Assembly (NCBI RefSeq): GCF_000427805.1
Contig: NZ_ATYS01000001.1
Location: 62,152-126,151, forward strand
Direction: 5' to 3'
DNA: 64,000 nt
Source: Budvicia aquatica DSM 5075 = ATCC 35567
GTDB taxonomy: Bacteria > Pseudomonadota > Gammaproteobacteria > Enterobacterales > Enterobacteriaceae
Shown here piece after piece: positions 26,362 to 34,586 of this stretch; position 1 is the first letter of the stretch; each line of letters begins with the position of its first letter. Position numbers and translations under genes: made by a program. The notes beneath the pieces are model-generated. The model saw only the letters and a program-made list of their open reading frames with translations, had not been told where the DNA came from and searched no databases.

Positions 26362-27501
26362 ATGAATCTCTCTCAAGTAGACGTATTAGCGATTGTCGTT
26401 TCTGATAGGAATGCTGAGTTATTTGCAGTTTTTTGTCGGGATAATGGCTTATATCTTTATGATAAATCTACAGATAGCTTAAAACAGTTGGCGATAGTTG
26501 ATGGTATTGTGTTGCTGGACAAGCCGATTAAGCTCTATTTCCATACACCTTATATTGGCGTTACTGAAAATTTTGGCCTGAATGCGGCAGTCATTAATCT
26601 TAATACTGGCGCGACTCAGCTATTTCGCCGTGAAGATTACCACGCTGACGTTTCTTCTTATTCTATGGCGTTTATTGAACGCCAAGGGCGAACCTTACTG
26701 GTCCATCAAACCCAGTGGAATCGCTTAGATATTACCGATCTGCAAGACGGCCGGTTATTAACTCCAAGAGAGATTAGCATTGAGGAAATTGAGCCTGAGA
26801 AGCGATTGCCGGGCACGGCTCCCTGCTATAATAGGCTGAATTATATGGACTACTTTCATAGCCAGCTATTGGTTTCCCCGCAATTTGGTCGGATATTAGA
26901 TAATGGCTGGATGTGGGCACCGGTTGATAATATTCGTTGTATTGAGGTTGAGACGTTTTTAACTGGCTATGAATTTTCTACGATTGCGGTTGAATACACT
27001 AATGGTTATAACTGGGACCGCCCCTGTGCGTTTTTGGATGAGAACCGATTTGTGATTGCGGTTGATAGACCGAGTGAAGACTATTATGACCAAGATGAAC
27101 TGGATGCCTACCTACCAAGAACTTTAGAGTTTTATCAGTTTAGCGATATTGATTTAGCAGAAAAACGGCTTCAGCCTTATAAAATTGTAAACAGCGGGCT
27201 ATTTAGTCACAACGAATATGGCGAAATCAGCGGAGAACTTTATTACGATCGTGATTATAAAACGTTGATTGCGATCGGTGATAAAGGCGTAGTGATTGTT
27301 GATACTGATGGAAATAAGTTATACGACAACCCGCATATGCTGATGGTTGAGCAAAAGGTCGAAGGCAAGGTTAAAAACCCATTATTTCAATGGATTTATC
27401 AGCCTGATTGGCATATTTTTTATTGTTATCATGCGGATAAGAAGATGGTGGAAGTCGTTAAGTATCAGCAATTAGTTATTAACGACTCTGTTACGTTGTA
27501 A
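26362..27501 (+). CDS. Hypothetical protein, possibly beta-propeller-like
   Basis: 379 residues, not recognised. No signal peptide or membrane segment; acidic and rich in aromatic residues. The text of the protein shows repeated short beta-strand-like blocks (NGLYLYDKSTDSLKQL, GVVIVDTDGNKLYDN, NRFVIAVDRPSEDYYDQDE), which suggests a propeller made of weak repeats, a guess from pattern only. It has its own 120-base upstream gap and ends at a strong bidirectional terminator, so it is a single-gene unit. Codon use is like its neighbours. No function is assigned. Confidence 0.8.
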   Translation: MNLSQVDVLAIVVSDRNAELFAVFCRDNGLYLYDKSTDSLKQLAIVDGIVLLDKPIKLYFHTPYIGVTENFGLNAAVINLNTGATQLFRREDYHADVSSYSMAFIERQGRTLLVHQTQWNRLDITDLQDGRLLTPREISIEEIEPEKRLPGTAPCYNRLNYMDYFHSQLLVSPQFGRILDNGWMWAPVDNIRCIEVETFLTGYEFSTIAVEYTNGYNWDRPCAFLDENRFVIAVDRPSEDYYDQDELDAYLPRTLEFYQFSDIDLAEKRLQPYKIVNSGLFSHNEYGEISGELYYDRDYKTLIAIGDKGVVIVDTDGNKLYDNPHMLMVEQKVEGKVKNPLFQWIYQPDWHIFYCYHADKKMVEVVKYQQLVINDSVTL

Positions 27502-27517
27502 CTTATTCTCGATTAAT

Positions 27518-27549
27518 CGCCTACGGCCAAGCAGCCATAGGCGGGTTTT
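27518..27549. terminator. Bidirectional terminator between convergent genes
   Basis: CGCCTA-c-GGC, loop, GCC-a-TAGGCG followed by GGTTTTA. It separates the hypothetical gene (+) and the yjbD-like gene (-). Confidence 0.75.
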
Positions 27550-27556
27550 AAGGGGG

Positions 27557-27823
27557 TTAGCGAACGCCGCGCGAGTGATTTTTCTTTGACCAGTCGAAGG
27601 TTTCATCACTGGGAACAAATTTTTGCTTCTTCTTTTCAGCCCGGAGTTTTTTGGCTTCTTTTTCCAGTTCCTGCATTATCTCGCCAATCACTTGGTCTTT
27701 AATCTTATTTTGCTCATTGTTAGTTAAGTTTCTTTCTAGGTTCTTCTTTGCCTGCGCCTGCCGCATTTTAACCCGTTGCAGTTGGCTTTCGTTCAGATCT
27801 TTTAATGTTAACTTTTGCATCAT
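27557..27823 (-). CDS. yjbD: YjbD-like DUF3811 protein
   Basis: 88 residues, very charged (Lys, Glu, Arg), predicted helical, with coiled-coil character from about residue 20 to 65 (LTNNEQNKIKDQVIGEIMQE). The C-terminal motif FDWSKKNHSRGVR aligns with the end of E. coli YjbD (90 residues), a DUF3811 protein of unknown role. Start ATG 27823 has GAGGGC 5 bases upstream; a second Met follows immediately. No membrane segment. The identification rests on length, charge and the tail motif. Confidence 0.7.
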   Translation of the reverse strand: MMQKLTLKDLNESQLQRVKMRQAQAKKNLERNLTNNEQNKIKDQVIGEIMQELEKEAKKLRAEKKKQKFVPSDETFDWSKKNHSRGVR

Positions 27824-27903
27824 GCTGCCCTCTGCGTCATTGTCTGCTTTTAGTGTAGCGCGGAAAAGCCAAAAAGATCAGCGTTTATCGGCGGATAAGC
27901 AAA

Positions 27904-28797
27904 TTATTGCCCCAGAGCCTGAGTTAACCAAGGGAGTAGCTGTTTTTTCCGGCTGATCATATTGTCCATCGTCAGGGTAACCTTGCTGACTGGATTATGG
28001 TCAGAGAAATAGATTTGGCTCTGAGACGTTGAAAGCGACGTCACCATCAGCACATAAAAATCCAGCGCATCAGTAATCACGCGCTTTTCCATTTCTGCCT
28101 TAAGTTGAGTAATTTTGTCTTCGACAGCAGCAAAGTTACTGACTTCAATTTGGGCCAGAATCACTTTATTGCTGCCAATAGTGTAATTCTTTTCATCTTT
28201 TTGCAGCAGGCGTTCAATGGTTAATCCGCTGATATCGGTTTTAGCATTCAGTAATTTAAGTGTGAAATCGGCCAGATTAACGCCTGAGATAGTGGTCAGA
28301 GCCTCAGCGGCTAGCCTGTCTTGCTCAGTGGTTGTCGGAGACTGAAAGCCGACGGTATCGCTTAATATCGCGCCTAACAATAAAATTGCGTGGGAGGATG
28401 AAAGGGTGTATCCGCTCTGTTTAGACAGGATATCAAATACCAGAGTCCCGCAGCATCCGACTTTTCTTATCCATGCATCTAAGGGTTCTGCCGTGACCAG
28501 AGAGCCTAAGCGGTGATGGTCTATTAGGCCAATGACGTTACTTTTATCCAGACCTGCCGGCCCTTGTTCAAGTTCGCTAAAATCAACCAGCCAAACATCC
28601 TGACCTTCAATACTGTGAGTTAATAACGCCGGAGGCTGCTGGTTGGCTTCAGTTAATAAAAACTGGGTTTCAGGGTTAATTTCTCCCAGCCGATAGGCCA
28701 CTGCATTTTTATTTAAAAAATTGAGCCAGTCAGTAACGACTATGGTGCTGCATATACTGTCACTATCAGGGTTGAGGTGACCAAAAACTGAAATCAT
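27904..28797 (-). CDS. ppaC: Manganese-dependent inorganic pyrophosphatase (DHH family)
   Basis: 297 residues, near the usual 305-310. The N-terminal DHH domain has the metal ligands H7, D11 and D13 (FGHLNPDSDS), D72 (VDFSE) and the DHH triad at residues 93-95 (GLIDHHRLG). It hydrolyses pyrophosphate to phosphate in the cytoplasm with Mn2+ or Co2+. The C-terminal DHHA2 domain shows weaker matches; the typical SRKKQ substrate motif is present near the end as ISRKKQLLPWL. Enterobacteria normally use the unrelated Ppa enzyme, so this is an additional, Mn-dependent enzyme, of interest next to the other metal genes here. Confidence 0.9.
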   Translation of the reverse strand: MISVFGHLNPDSDSICSTIVVTDWLNFLNKNAVAYRLGEINPETQFLLTEANQQPPALLTHSIEGQDVWLVDFSELEQGPAGLDKSNVIGLIDHHRLGSLVTAEPLDAWIRKVGCCGTLVFDILSKQSGYTLSSSHAILLLGAILSDTVGFQSPTTTEQDRLAAEALTTISGVNLADFTLKLLNAKTDISGLTIERLLQKDEKNYTIGSNKVILAQIEVSNFAAVEDKITQLKAEMEKRVITDALDFYVLMVTSLSTSQSQIYFSDHNPVSKVTLTMDNMISRKKQLLPWLTQALGQ

Positions 28798-29482
28798 AGA
28801 ATACCTTATTAAATAATGAGCAGGGCAGACCCTCTTTCAGGACTGCTGACCAAAGTATGATAAACCAAACCAATGGCTATCCGTGACCCATCTGAATAAA
28901 TATTGATTAAGATCTTATCAACAACGGACATCTGAACTGAATGTTGATTTGTTAAATTAGCTTTGCCCGAATATTAAACCATGCGGGCGTTGAGGTATGC
29001 CATAAATTGGCAAATAACCCGGAGAACAGATTGATTATTGGTGTACTTTTTAGGTCATGGAAAGTGTGTCTAATAAAATTGTATCGGAGTGTGAGTTTTA
29101 ATGAATAATCGTTATCTTTTTAACCTTATTAAATTACCGAGTATCGGCTTTCTTCACCCCTAAAAATAAAATTTATTGCATATTACTTACCCAATATGTA
29201 TCTAATTGAATCTGTACAGTAATAAATTTATAAGAAAGTATAAAAAATTCTCTGTAAGTTTATTTTTATCTTCTATACTCCAGTGGAAAGTTCAGCATTA
29301 TTTTTATGGCATGTTCCTGGAAGCTGTCATTGAAGGTAAGGGGATAAGAATAGGATAAACGCCAATATCCCGCTGATATTTTAATTCGTTAATCATAGTT
29401 TGCAGTAAAGTCAACGGCGTTTTGTATCACTGGCTATAACAATTTCTATTTTCATAAAATTTTATGTATAGGGGTTCAAAGA
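28798..29482. other. AT-rich intergenic region upstream of the DUF3313 gene
   Basis: About 685 bases without a supported gene. One 20-codon ORF with a weak ribosome site (29101-29163) is noted but not called. Upstream of 29483 lies a GGGG ribosome site. No other structure was recognised. Confidence 0.5.
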
Positions 29483-30145
29483 ATGTTAACAATAAAACAT
29501 ATTTCTGCAGGTATTCTCCTGGGTAGCCTGCTATTAGGCGGTTGTACTTCAAAAGTTGCTGACAATACAGAGTTCTCCGGTTTTTTATCTGATTATTCTC
29601 ATTTACAAAAGGCCGAAAGTGCCTCTGGACAAACCGTATTACGCTGGATCGATCCTTCCGTTGATATCAAACAATTTACTAATCTCTATTATGAGCCAAT
29701 AAAATTCCATCCGACGCCTAAACCGACAGCACAAATTAGTCAGGATACCTTGAATAAGGTGCTGACCTATACTAACCAGAATATTAAGTCTGCGTTAGGC
29801 GAGCGTTTTACTCTGGTTAACAGCCCTAAAGGTGCCAATACCCTGATTTTCCGTGGTGCAATTACCGGCGTAAGCACTGCTGACGAAGGCCTGCAATTCT
29901 ATGAAGTTGTCCCCGTTGCCTTGGTTATTGCCGGAACTATGGCGGCAACCGGAAATCGCGATCAGGATACCCAACTGTTTTTTGAAGGCCAGTTAATCGA
30001 TGCGGCTACCGGAAAACCGGTATTTGAAGTCGTTCGTAAAGGCTTTGGTAAACAACTGGATAATAATGCACAAAAAGTGACGGTAGAAGACCTGAAGAAG
30101 ATCGTCACCGATATGGCTTCAGACATTACTTATTACAATAAATGA
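29483..30145 (+). CDS. DUF3313 lipoprotein
   Basis: 220 residues. Signal peptide with lipobox LLLGGC (Cys at about residue 21), so a lipid-anchored envelope protein; the residue after Cys is Thr, which favours the outer membrane by the +2 rule. The conserved opening FSGFLSDYSHLQ and the motif YYEPIKF are those of DUF3313 proteins, a family of unknown function. A central hydrophobic stretch VVPVALVIAGTMAATG may insert or pack. It stands alone, with a long AT-rich leader and its own terminator. Confidence 0.85.
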   Translation: MLTIKHISAGILLGSLLLGGCTSKVADNTEFSGFLSDYSHLQKAESASGQTVLRWIDPSVDIKQFTNLYYEPIKFHPTPKPTAQISQDTLNKVLTYTNQNIKSALGERFTLVNSPKGANTLIFRGAITGVSTADEGLQFYEVVPVALVIAGTMAATGNRDQDTQLFFEGQLIDAATGKPVFEVVRKGFGKQLDNNAQKVTVEDLKKIVTDMASDITYYNK

Positions 30146-30188
30146 TTAATGATGTTCTCGGCAGCTAGCCAGAACAGTATAGTTAAAT

Positions 30189-30218
30189 AAAAAATGCGCC
30201 AATCAGGCGCATTTTTTA
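30189..30218 (+). terminator. Intrinsic terminator of the DUF3313 gene
   Basis: AAAAAATGCGCC, 5-base loop, GGCGCATTTTTT; perfect 12-bp stem with A and T runs, so it works on both strands. Confidence 0.85.
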
Positions 30219-30616
30219 TTGGCGTTTTAAGCCTATAAGCTGGCTAGGTCAATGTTGAGAACTCAACCTAGAGGAACGCTTCCGAGCTGTTTTATCAGTG
30301 GATCTATCTTACTGATTTATTTAGGACATTAAGATAAAAAAACAACCCCGCAATAAAAACCATAAAATATAATAAAAACCATTAAAACTTATGATTTTTA
30401 GCATGATTAAGTATAAACTGGTTTTTTAGTAGCTTGAACTGTCGGGTTATTAGCGCTAAAAATCAACAAATAAAACATAAAATTAACAAATGATTCACAA
30501 TTGTGTGGCGAAATTTTCACGAGTTGCTAAGATATTAATAACGAGTTCAGCGAGGCTTAGTCAGCTGATACTTAGGTGGTTATCTTGGTTTAATGGCGTC
30601 CAGCGAGGAGTATATT

Positions 30617-30694
30617 ATGAAAGTTTTATTAAGCATCACGGGCTTTGTCCTATTAGTATTTTATTCTACGCTGTTCATCATCAGCATGCCATGA
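30617..30694 (+). CDS. Candidate small membrane protein, 25 residues
   Basis: ATG 30617 lies 6 bases after GAGGAG, a strong ribosome site. The product is MKVLLSITGFVLLVFYSTLF followed by IISMP: one hydrophobic helix and almost nothing else, like known small inner-membrane proteins (CydX, MgtS, YnhF classes), none of which it matches. Its stop overlaps the start of another tiny ORF (ATGA at 30691). It lies in an AT-rich region. Not recognised; translation is unproven. Confidence 0.5.
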   Translation: MKVLLSITGFVLLVFYSTLFIISMP

Positions 30695-30756
30695 GCACGC
30701 TGATTGTAGCCGCTCCGCCAGCAGTACTTACCGTTGGCGGAATATGGTTAGCGTAG
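30691..30756 (+). CDS. Candidate overlapping small protein, 21 residues
   Basis: Starts inside the ATGA overlap with the preceding 25-residue ORF, a classic arrangement for translational coupling. Product MSTLIVAAPPAVLTVGGIWL plus A, hydrophobic with a Pro pair. Alternatively the frame is only the tail of a longer, unlikely frame from 30490. Not recognised. Confidence 0.35.
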   Translation: MSTLIVAAPPAVLTVGGIWLA

Positions 30757-31085
30757 TTTGTATTAATTATATCCTTTCTTTTTCTGCTGTCGTTTTTCAT
30801 CTCCTTGTTTTATCGTCTTTTTATTCCACGTTTGCTAAGTAATTATCTAGACCATCTTAAAATTGATGAGCTTCTTGCTCCGTCATTTTGATTGAATATG
30901 ACGCGATTAATATTAATTGGTGTTGTTAATTGGTGTTGTTAATAACTATAGCTATAGCTGTTTTCCACATTTAAACCAATGAACTCCAGTGCATGCTACA
31001 GTTCAAATAAAATTTACAATCAAAATCAATTAATTATATTCATTTCGTTTTATGGCTAACGGTTATTAAATAATGGGGTTAGCCT

Positions 31086-31163
31086 ATGGAATCAATACCC
31101 CTGGATAATGTCGGATATCATGGCAGGGTTACTTTTTTATACATCAATGATGATGAGGGATAA
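31086..31163 (+). CDS. Possible small ORF, 25 residues (weak)
   Basis: ATG 31086 has GGGG about 8 bases upstream. The product, MESIPLDNVGYHGRVTFLYI followed by NDDEG, is soluble and acidic at the end. There is no family match that I know; listed because it sits between two stronger small-ORF candidates. Confidence 0.2.
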   Translation: MESIPLDNVGYHGRVTFLYINDDEG

Positions 31164-31215
31164 TGATGTTATAGCTATTTAATAATGACGGTTAATATGG
31201 CCGTTAGGGAATTAT

Positions 31216-31374
31216 ATGATAGAGACTATCAGCCATTTTATTGACTCGATTATTTTATGGATATCAAGTTTTATGATGCTTTCCTCACTGTGTTTATTAA
31301 TAATATTATATCTATTTTGTGCGGTAAGCGTAGTAATGGTGATGCTTGACGATCCTGAACATCACGGTGACTGA
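31216..31374 (+). CDS. Candidate small membrane protein, 52 residues
   Basis: ATG 31216 follows TAGGGA by 5 bases. The frame encodes 52 residues: a short amphipathic start (MIETISHFIDSIILWI), a long hydrophobic core (about residues 12-43, MMLSSLCLLIILYLFCAVSV within it) and a polar acidic, histidine-containing tail (LDDPEHHGD). This layout is typical of a real small inner-membrane protein with one or two helices and a cytoplasmic or periplasmic tail. Not recognised. It stands alone in the AT-rich region before the InsA-like gene. Confidence 0.5.
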   Translation: MIETISHFIDSIILWISSFMMLSSLCLLIILYLFCAVSVVMVMLDDPEHHGD

Positions 31375-31879
31375 TTGAAAATGGATATGATAGCTGTGGC
31401 TTATACGGTTTATCCTTGGGTAAATATAACTATAAATAGCCAATCCTTTTATTTTTCCTCCGATAATATGCCGAACTGGTGATTAATTGTACGTATAGGT
31501 TGTTTGCTATTGCCACAAACTCTAACCACAGATGCCATATTGAGCCTGTAAAAATTCATTCAGAAAATGCAAATAAACCTTTTAACTCCGTTATCTGTCG
31601 ATACTCAGGGGAAGGTGCCCAGGCGTTCTCCAGCCGATAGATTTTAACGCGTCCTTTGCCTCAGTGATACGTTATGGATGAGATAAGGCAACATCGTCAG
31701 ATGTTTTTAAAATTACCCGGCTATTTAATAGCATTCGTTTAATTTTATGGAACTTAAAAATAAAATATAAGTCAGAACATCAATTATTAGCCTTACTCGG
31801 ATAATAGGGCAATAATATAAGCGCTTTTTGACAGGGGACCTGCTTATTTCCCCATTCTGTTAAAATTTTAAGCATTGGT

Positions 31880-31896
31880 TGTTCTGGTTTAGAACA
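31880..31896. promoter_or_regulatory. Palindrome upstream of the first InsA-like gene
   Basis: TGTTCT-ggttt-AGAACA, perfect 6+6 inverted repeat 75 bases before the start codon. A possible operator; the partner protein is unknown. Confidence 0.35.
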
Positions 31897-31970
31897 GCCG
31901 CAGGGAAGATATAACCAAGCGAATGCATGTCTGAAATTTGGTTATCATAGGAAGCATAGGAGAAGTTGAG

Positions 31971-32252
31971 ATGACGGATAATCCATCAGCCTGCCATCAC
32001 TGTAGTGAGGCAAATAGCGTACGTAAACACGGTAAAGCGCGTTCAGGAATTCAACGATATTACTGTTCAGTATGTCGTAAAACCTTTCAAGTTCATTACC
32101 TTTATCAGGGGAATGAAGAGAATATCCTCCAACAAATAAAGATCGGACTTAATGAGGGGGATAGCCGCATTGATATCAGCCGCAAGCTAGGCGTCGAACT
32201 TAGTGTGATAGATCGACACATCTATATGCTAACGATGGATACGATGGCCTAA
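31971..32252 (+). CDS. Orphan InsA-like zinc-ribbon/HTH protein (first copy)
   Basis: 93 residues from ATG 31971 (MTDNPSACHHC), which has AGGAGAAG upstream; the frame starts earlier at 31938 but without a ribosome site. Two Cys pairs (CHHC and CSVC) around a basic segment RKHGKARSGIQRYYC form the zinc ribbon of IS1 InsA, and the second half (DISRKLGVELSVIDRHIYML) reads as a helix-turn-helix. In IS1 InsA binds the IS ends and is continued by a frameshift into the InsB transposase; here no InsB sequence or IS1 ends follow. A paralogue is at 60425. It is best seen as a domesticated DNA-binding protein, function unknown. Confidence 0.8.
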   Translation: MTDNPSACHHCSEANSVRKHGKARSGIQRYYCSVCRKTFQVHYLYQGNEENILQQIKIGLNEGDSRIDISRKLGVELSVIDRHIYMLTMDTMA

Positions 32253-32291
32253 GTTTCACCGGCTGTTTTATCCGCTTTTGTTGTTATCTGC

Positions 32292-32331
32292 TTGGTCAGC
32301 TAACACCCATTATGTGGTGTTAGCTGACCAA
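32292..32331. terminator. Perfect 16-bp hairpin after the InsA-like gene
   Basis: TTGGTCAGCTAACACC, 8-base loop, GGTGTTAGCTGACCAA, then ATTTGTGTC. Likely terminator between the InsA-like gene and rlhA, though the T-run is poor. Confidence 0.6.
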
Positions 32332-32544
32332 ATTTGTGTCAATTCAGAGCAATTATCCCGTTAAATAAACTGTTAGCGCCACGGTGCGTTAAAAATCAAA
32401 TCTGAGGTACAATAGCTTCCCCTGATGAATCACTGAATAGGTTTTATCTGATTTCAGAGGCAGGGTATAAGCAGCTTTCAGGCCGGATGTCATGCCATTG
32501 TCCACTGAAATGCATAATCTGAATCATGATAAATGCAGTGACCT

Positions 32545-34497
32545 ATGAGACTTTTAGATAATCAGCTCGAATTACTTAGTCCGGCCCGTGACGTCGAAAT
32601 TGCCCGTGAAGCTATCCTTCATGGCGCGGATGCGATTTATATCGGTGGCCCGGGTTTTGGTGCCCGCCATAATGCCGGTAATAGCCTAAAAGATATTGCT
32701 GAACTGGTTGAGTTTGCCCATCGCTATTATGTCAAAGTCTTTATTACGCTGAATACTATCCTACATGATGATGAGCTGGAGCCCGCACGGCAGTTGATTC
32801 ATCAACTGTATCAGGTTGGCGTTGATGCCCTTATTGTTCAGGATATGGGTATTCTGCAATTAGATATTCCACCGATTGACCTTCATGCCAGTACTCAAAC
32901 TGATATTCGGACGGTCGAAAAAGCCAAGTTTTTATCTGACGTTGGCTTATCACAACTGGTGTTAGCCAGAGAGCTCAATCTCAGTGAGATCCGCCAGATT
33001 AAGCAAAATGTAACTTCATCCATTGAGTTCTTTATTCACGGCGCATTATGCGTGGCGTTCTCAGGCCAGTGCTATATATCCCATGCTCAAACCGGACGCA
33101 GTGCGAACCGCGGTGACTGTTCGCAAGCCTGCCGTTTACCTTTTACGTTAAAAGACGATAAAGGCGGTATTGTTGCCTATGATAAACATCTGCTTTCGAT
33201 GAAAGACAATAATCAGGCGGCTAACCTGAGCGCATTGATTGATGCCGGCGTACGTTCTTTCAAGATTGAAGGGCGCTATAAAGATATGGGCTATGTGAAA
33301 AACATTACGGCTTACTATCGCCAGCAGCTAGACGCTATTTTGGAACAGAGAACAGACCTGACATCAGCTTCCAGCGGCAGGACTCAACATCACTTTCTTC
33401 CCGACCCTGAAAAAACCTTCCACCGAGGCAGTACCGACTATTTTGTCAATGCGCGGCAGATCGATATCGGGGCATTTGATTCACCTAAATTTGTCGGGTT
33501 GCCGATAGGTGAAGTACTTAAAGTTACTTCGACTTATTTAGACGTTAAGGTGACTGAACCGCTAAATAATGGCGATGGTCTGAATGTGCTAATCAAACGT
33601 GAAATCGTCGGGTTTAGGGCCAGTAAAGTTGAGAAGGTTGATAACTTACGTTATCGGATTTATCCCAACGAGATGTTACCTGAGTTCAGTAAACTGCGCC
33701 CGGAGCATCCGCTTAATCGCAACCTTGATCATGTCTGGCAGCAGTCGCTGTTGAAGTCTTCAAGCGAGCGTCGAATTAATGTTGAACTACACTTAACCGC
33801 TGAGGGCGACAATTTATTACTGCGCGCCACCAGCGAAGAGAATGTTTTCGTTACGGTGTCACTGAAAAATGATTTTGATGTGGCAAATCAGGCTGATAAA
33901 GCATTAAGCAGCTTAAAAGACGGGCTGGCTAAGCTGGGGCAAACAATCTACAAAGCAACCGCGGTACGTATTGATTTACCGATTGTTTGTTTTATCCCTA
34001 GCGCTCAGTTAAATCAGCTGCGTCGCGACGCGATTGAGGCATTAACTGAAGCTCGGGTTAGTCACTATCAGCGTGCTGAACGCCTGGCTGTCTCAACGCC
34101 GGAGCCTGTCTACCCTGAAACCCACTTGACCTTTTTGGCCAACGTTTATAACCATAAAGCCCGTGAGTTCTATCACCGTTTTGGGGTTAAGTTAATTGAT
34201 GCCGCTTATGAAGCCCATCAGGAAAAATCAGACGTACCGGTCATGATAACCAAACACTGTCTGCGGTTTGCCTTTAATTTATGTCCTAAGCAGGCTAAAG
34301 GTGTACAGGGCGTGAAGGGCCGGGCGACACCGATGCAACTGGTTCATAATGATGAAATATTGACGCTAAAATTTGACTGTAAGCCATGTGAAATGCAGGT
34401 GTGGGGGAAAATTAAACATCACGTTTTAAAAACTCCGCTCTCAGGCAGCATTGTTGCATCGATTTCAGTCGATGATTTAAAGAAGACTCTTAAGTAG
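32545..34497 (+). CDS. rlhA: 23S rRNA C2501 hydroxylase RlhA (U32 family)
   Basis: 650 residues, matching the full-length E. coli RlhA (YdcP, 653). It begins with the U32 pattern LELLSPARDVEIAREAILHG and keeps the conserved blocks GGPGFGARHNAGNS, CVAFSGQCYISHAQTGRSAN with RGDCSQACRLPF, FKIEGRYKDMGYVK, and a C-terminal KHCLRFAFNLCPKQ and FDCKPCEMQVWGK. RlhA adds a hydroxyl to C2501 of 23S rRNA, using prephenate-dependent chemistry with the other modification genes. Cytoplasmic. Single-gene unit; the gene is ordinary in codon use. Confidence 0.96.
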   Translation: MRLLDNQLELLSPARDVEIAREAILHGADAIYIGGPGFGARHNAGNSLKDIAELVEFAHRYYVKVFITLNTILHDDELEPARQLIHQLYQVGVDALIVQDMGILQLDIPPIDLHASTQTDIRTVEKAKFLSDVGLSQLVLARELNLSEIRQIKQNVTSSIEFFIHGALCVAFSGQCYISHAQTGRSANRGDCSQACRLPFTLKDDKGGIVAYDKHLLSMKDNNQAANLSALIDAGVRSFKIEGRYKDMGYVKNITAYYRQQLDAILEQRTDLTSASSGRTQHHFLPDPEKTFHRGSTDYFVNARQIDIGAFDSPKFVGLPIGEVLKVTSTYLDVKVTEPLNNGDGLNVLIKREIVGFRASKVEKVDNLRYRIYPNEMLPEFSKLRPEHPLNRNLDHVWQQSLLKSSSERRINVELHLTAEGDNLLLRATSEENVFVTVSLKNDFDVANQADKALSSLKDGLAKLGQTIYKATAVRIDLPIVCFIPSAQLNQLRRDAIEALTEARVSHYQRAERLAVSTPEPVYPETHLTFLANVYNHKAREFYHRFGVKLIDAAYEAHQEKSDVPVMITKHCLRFAFNLCPKQAKGVQGVKGRATPMQLVHNDEILTLKFDCKPCEMQVWGKIKHHVLKTPLSGSIVASISVDDLKKTLK

Positions 34498-34586
34498 CTT
34501 TTTGATAACGGTAATCAAAGATAACCTGATGACGGCTAATCAGTCGTCTCCGGCTTGAACACCATGATGTTTGGAGCTTTTGTTTT

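Noticed and set aside
29101-29163. 20-codon ORF upstream of the DUF3313 gene
   Set aside because: Weak ribosome site spacing and ordinary composition; not a convincing leader peptide.
31384-31482. 33-codon ORF after the 52-residue ORF
   Set aside because: No ribosome site; likely chance.
32253-32544. IS1 insB downstream of the InsA-like gene
   Set aside because: No InsB-like frame and no IS1 end; only a hairpin and the rlhA leader.
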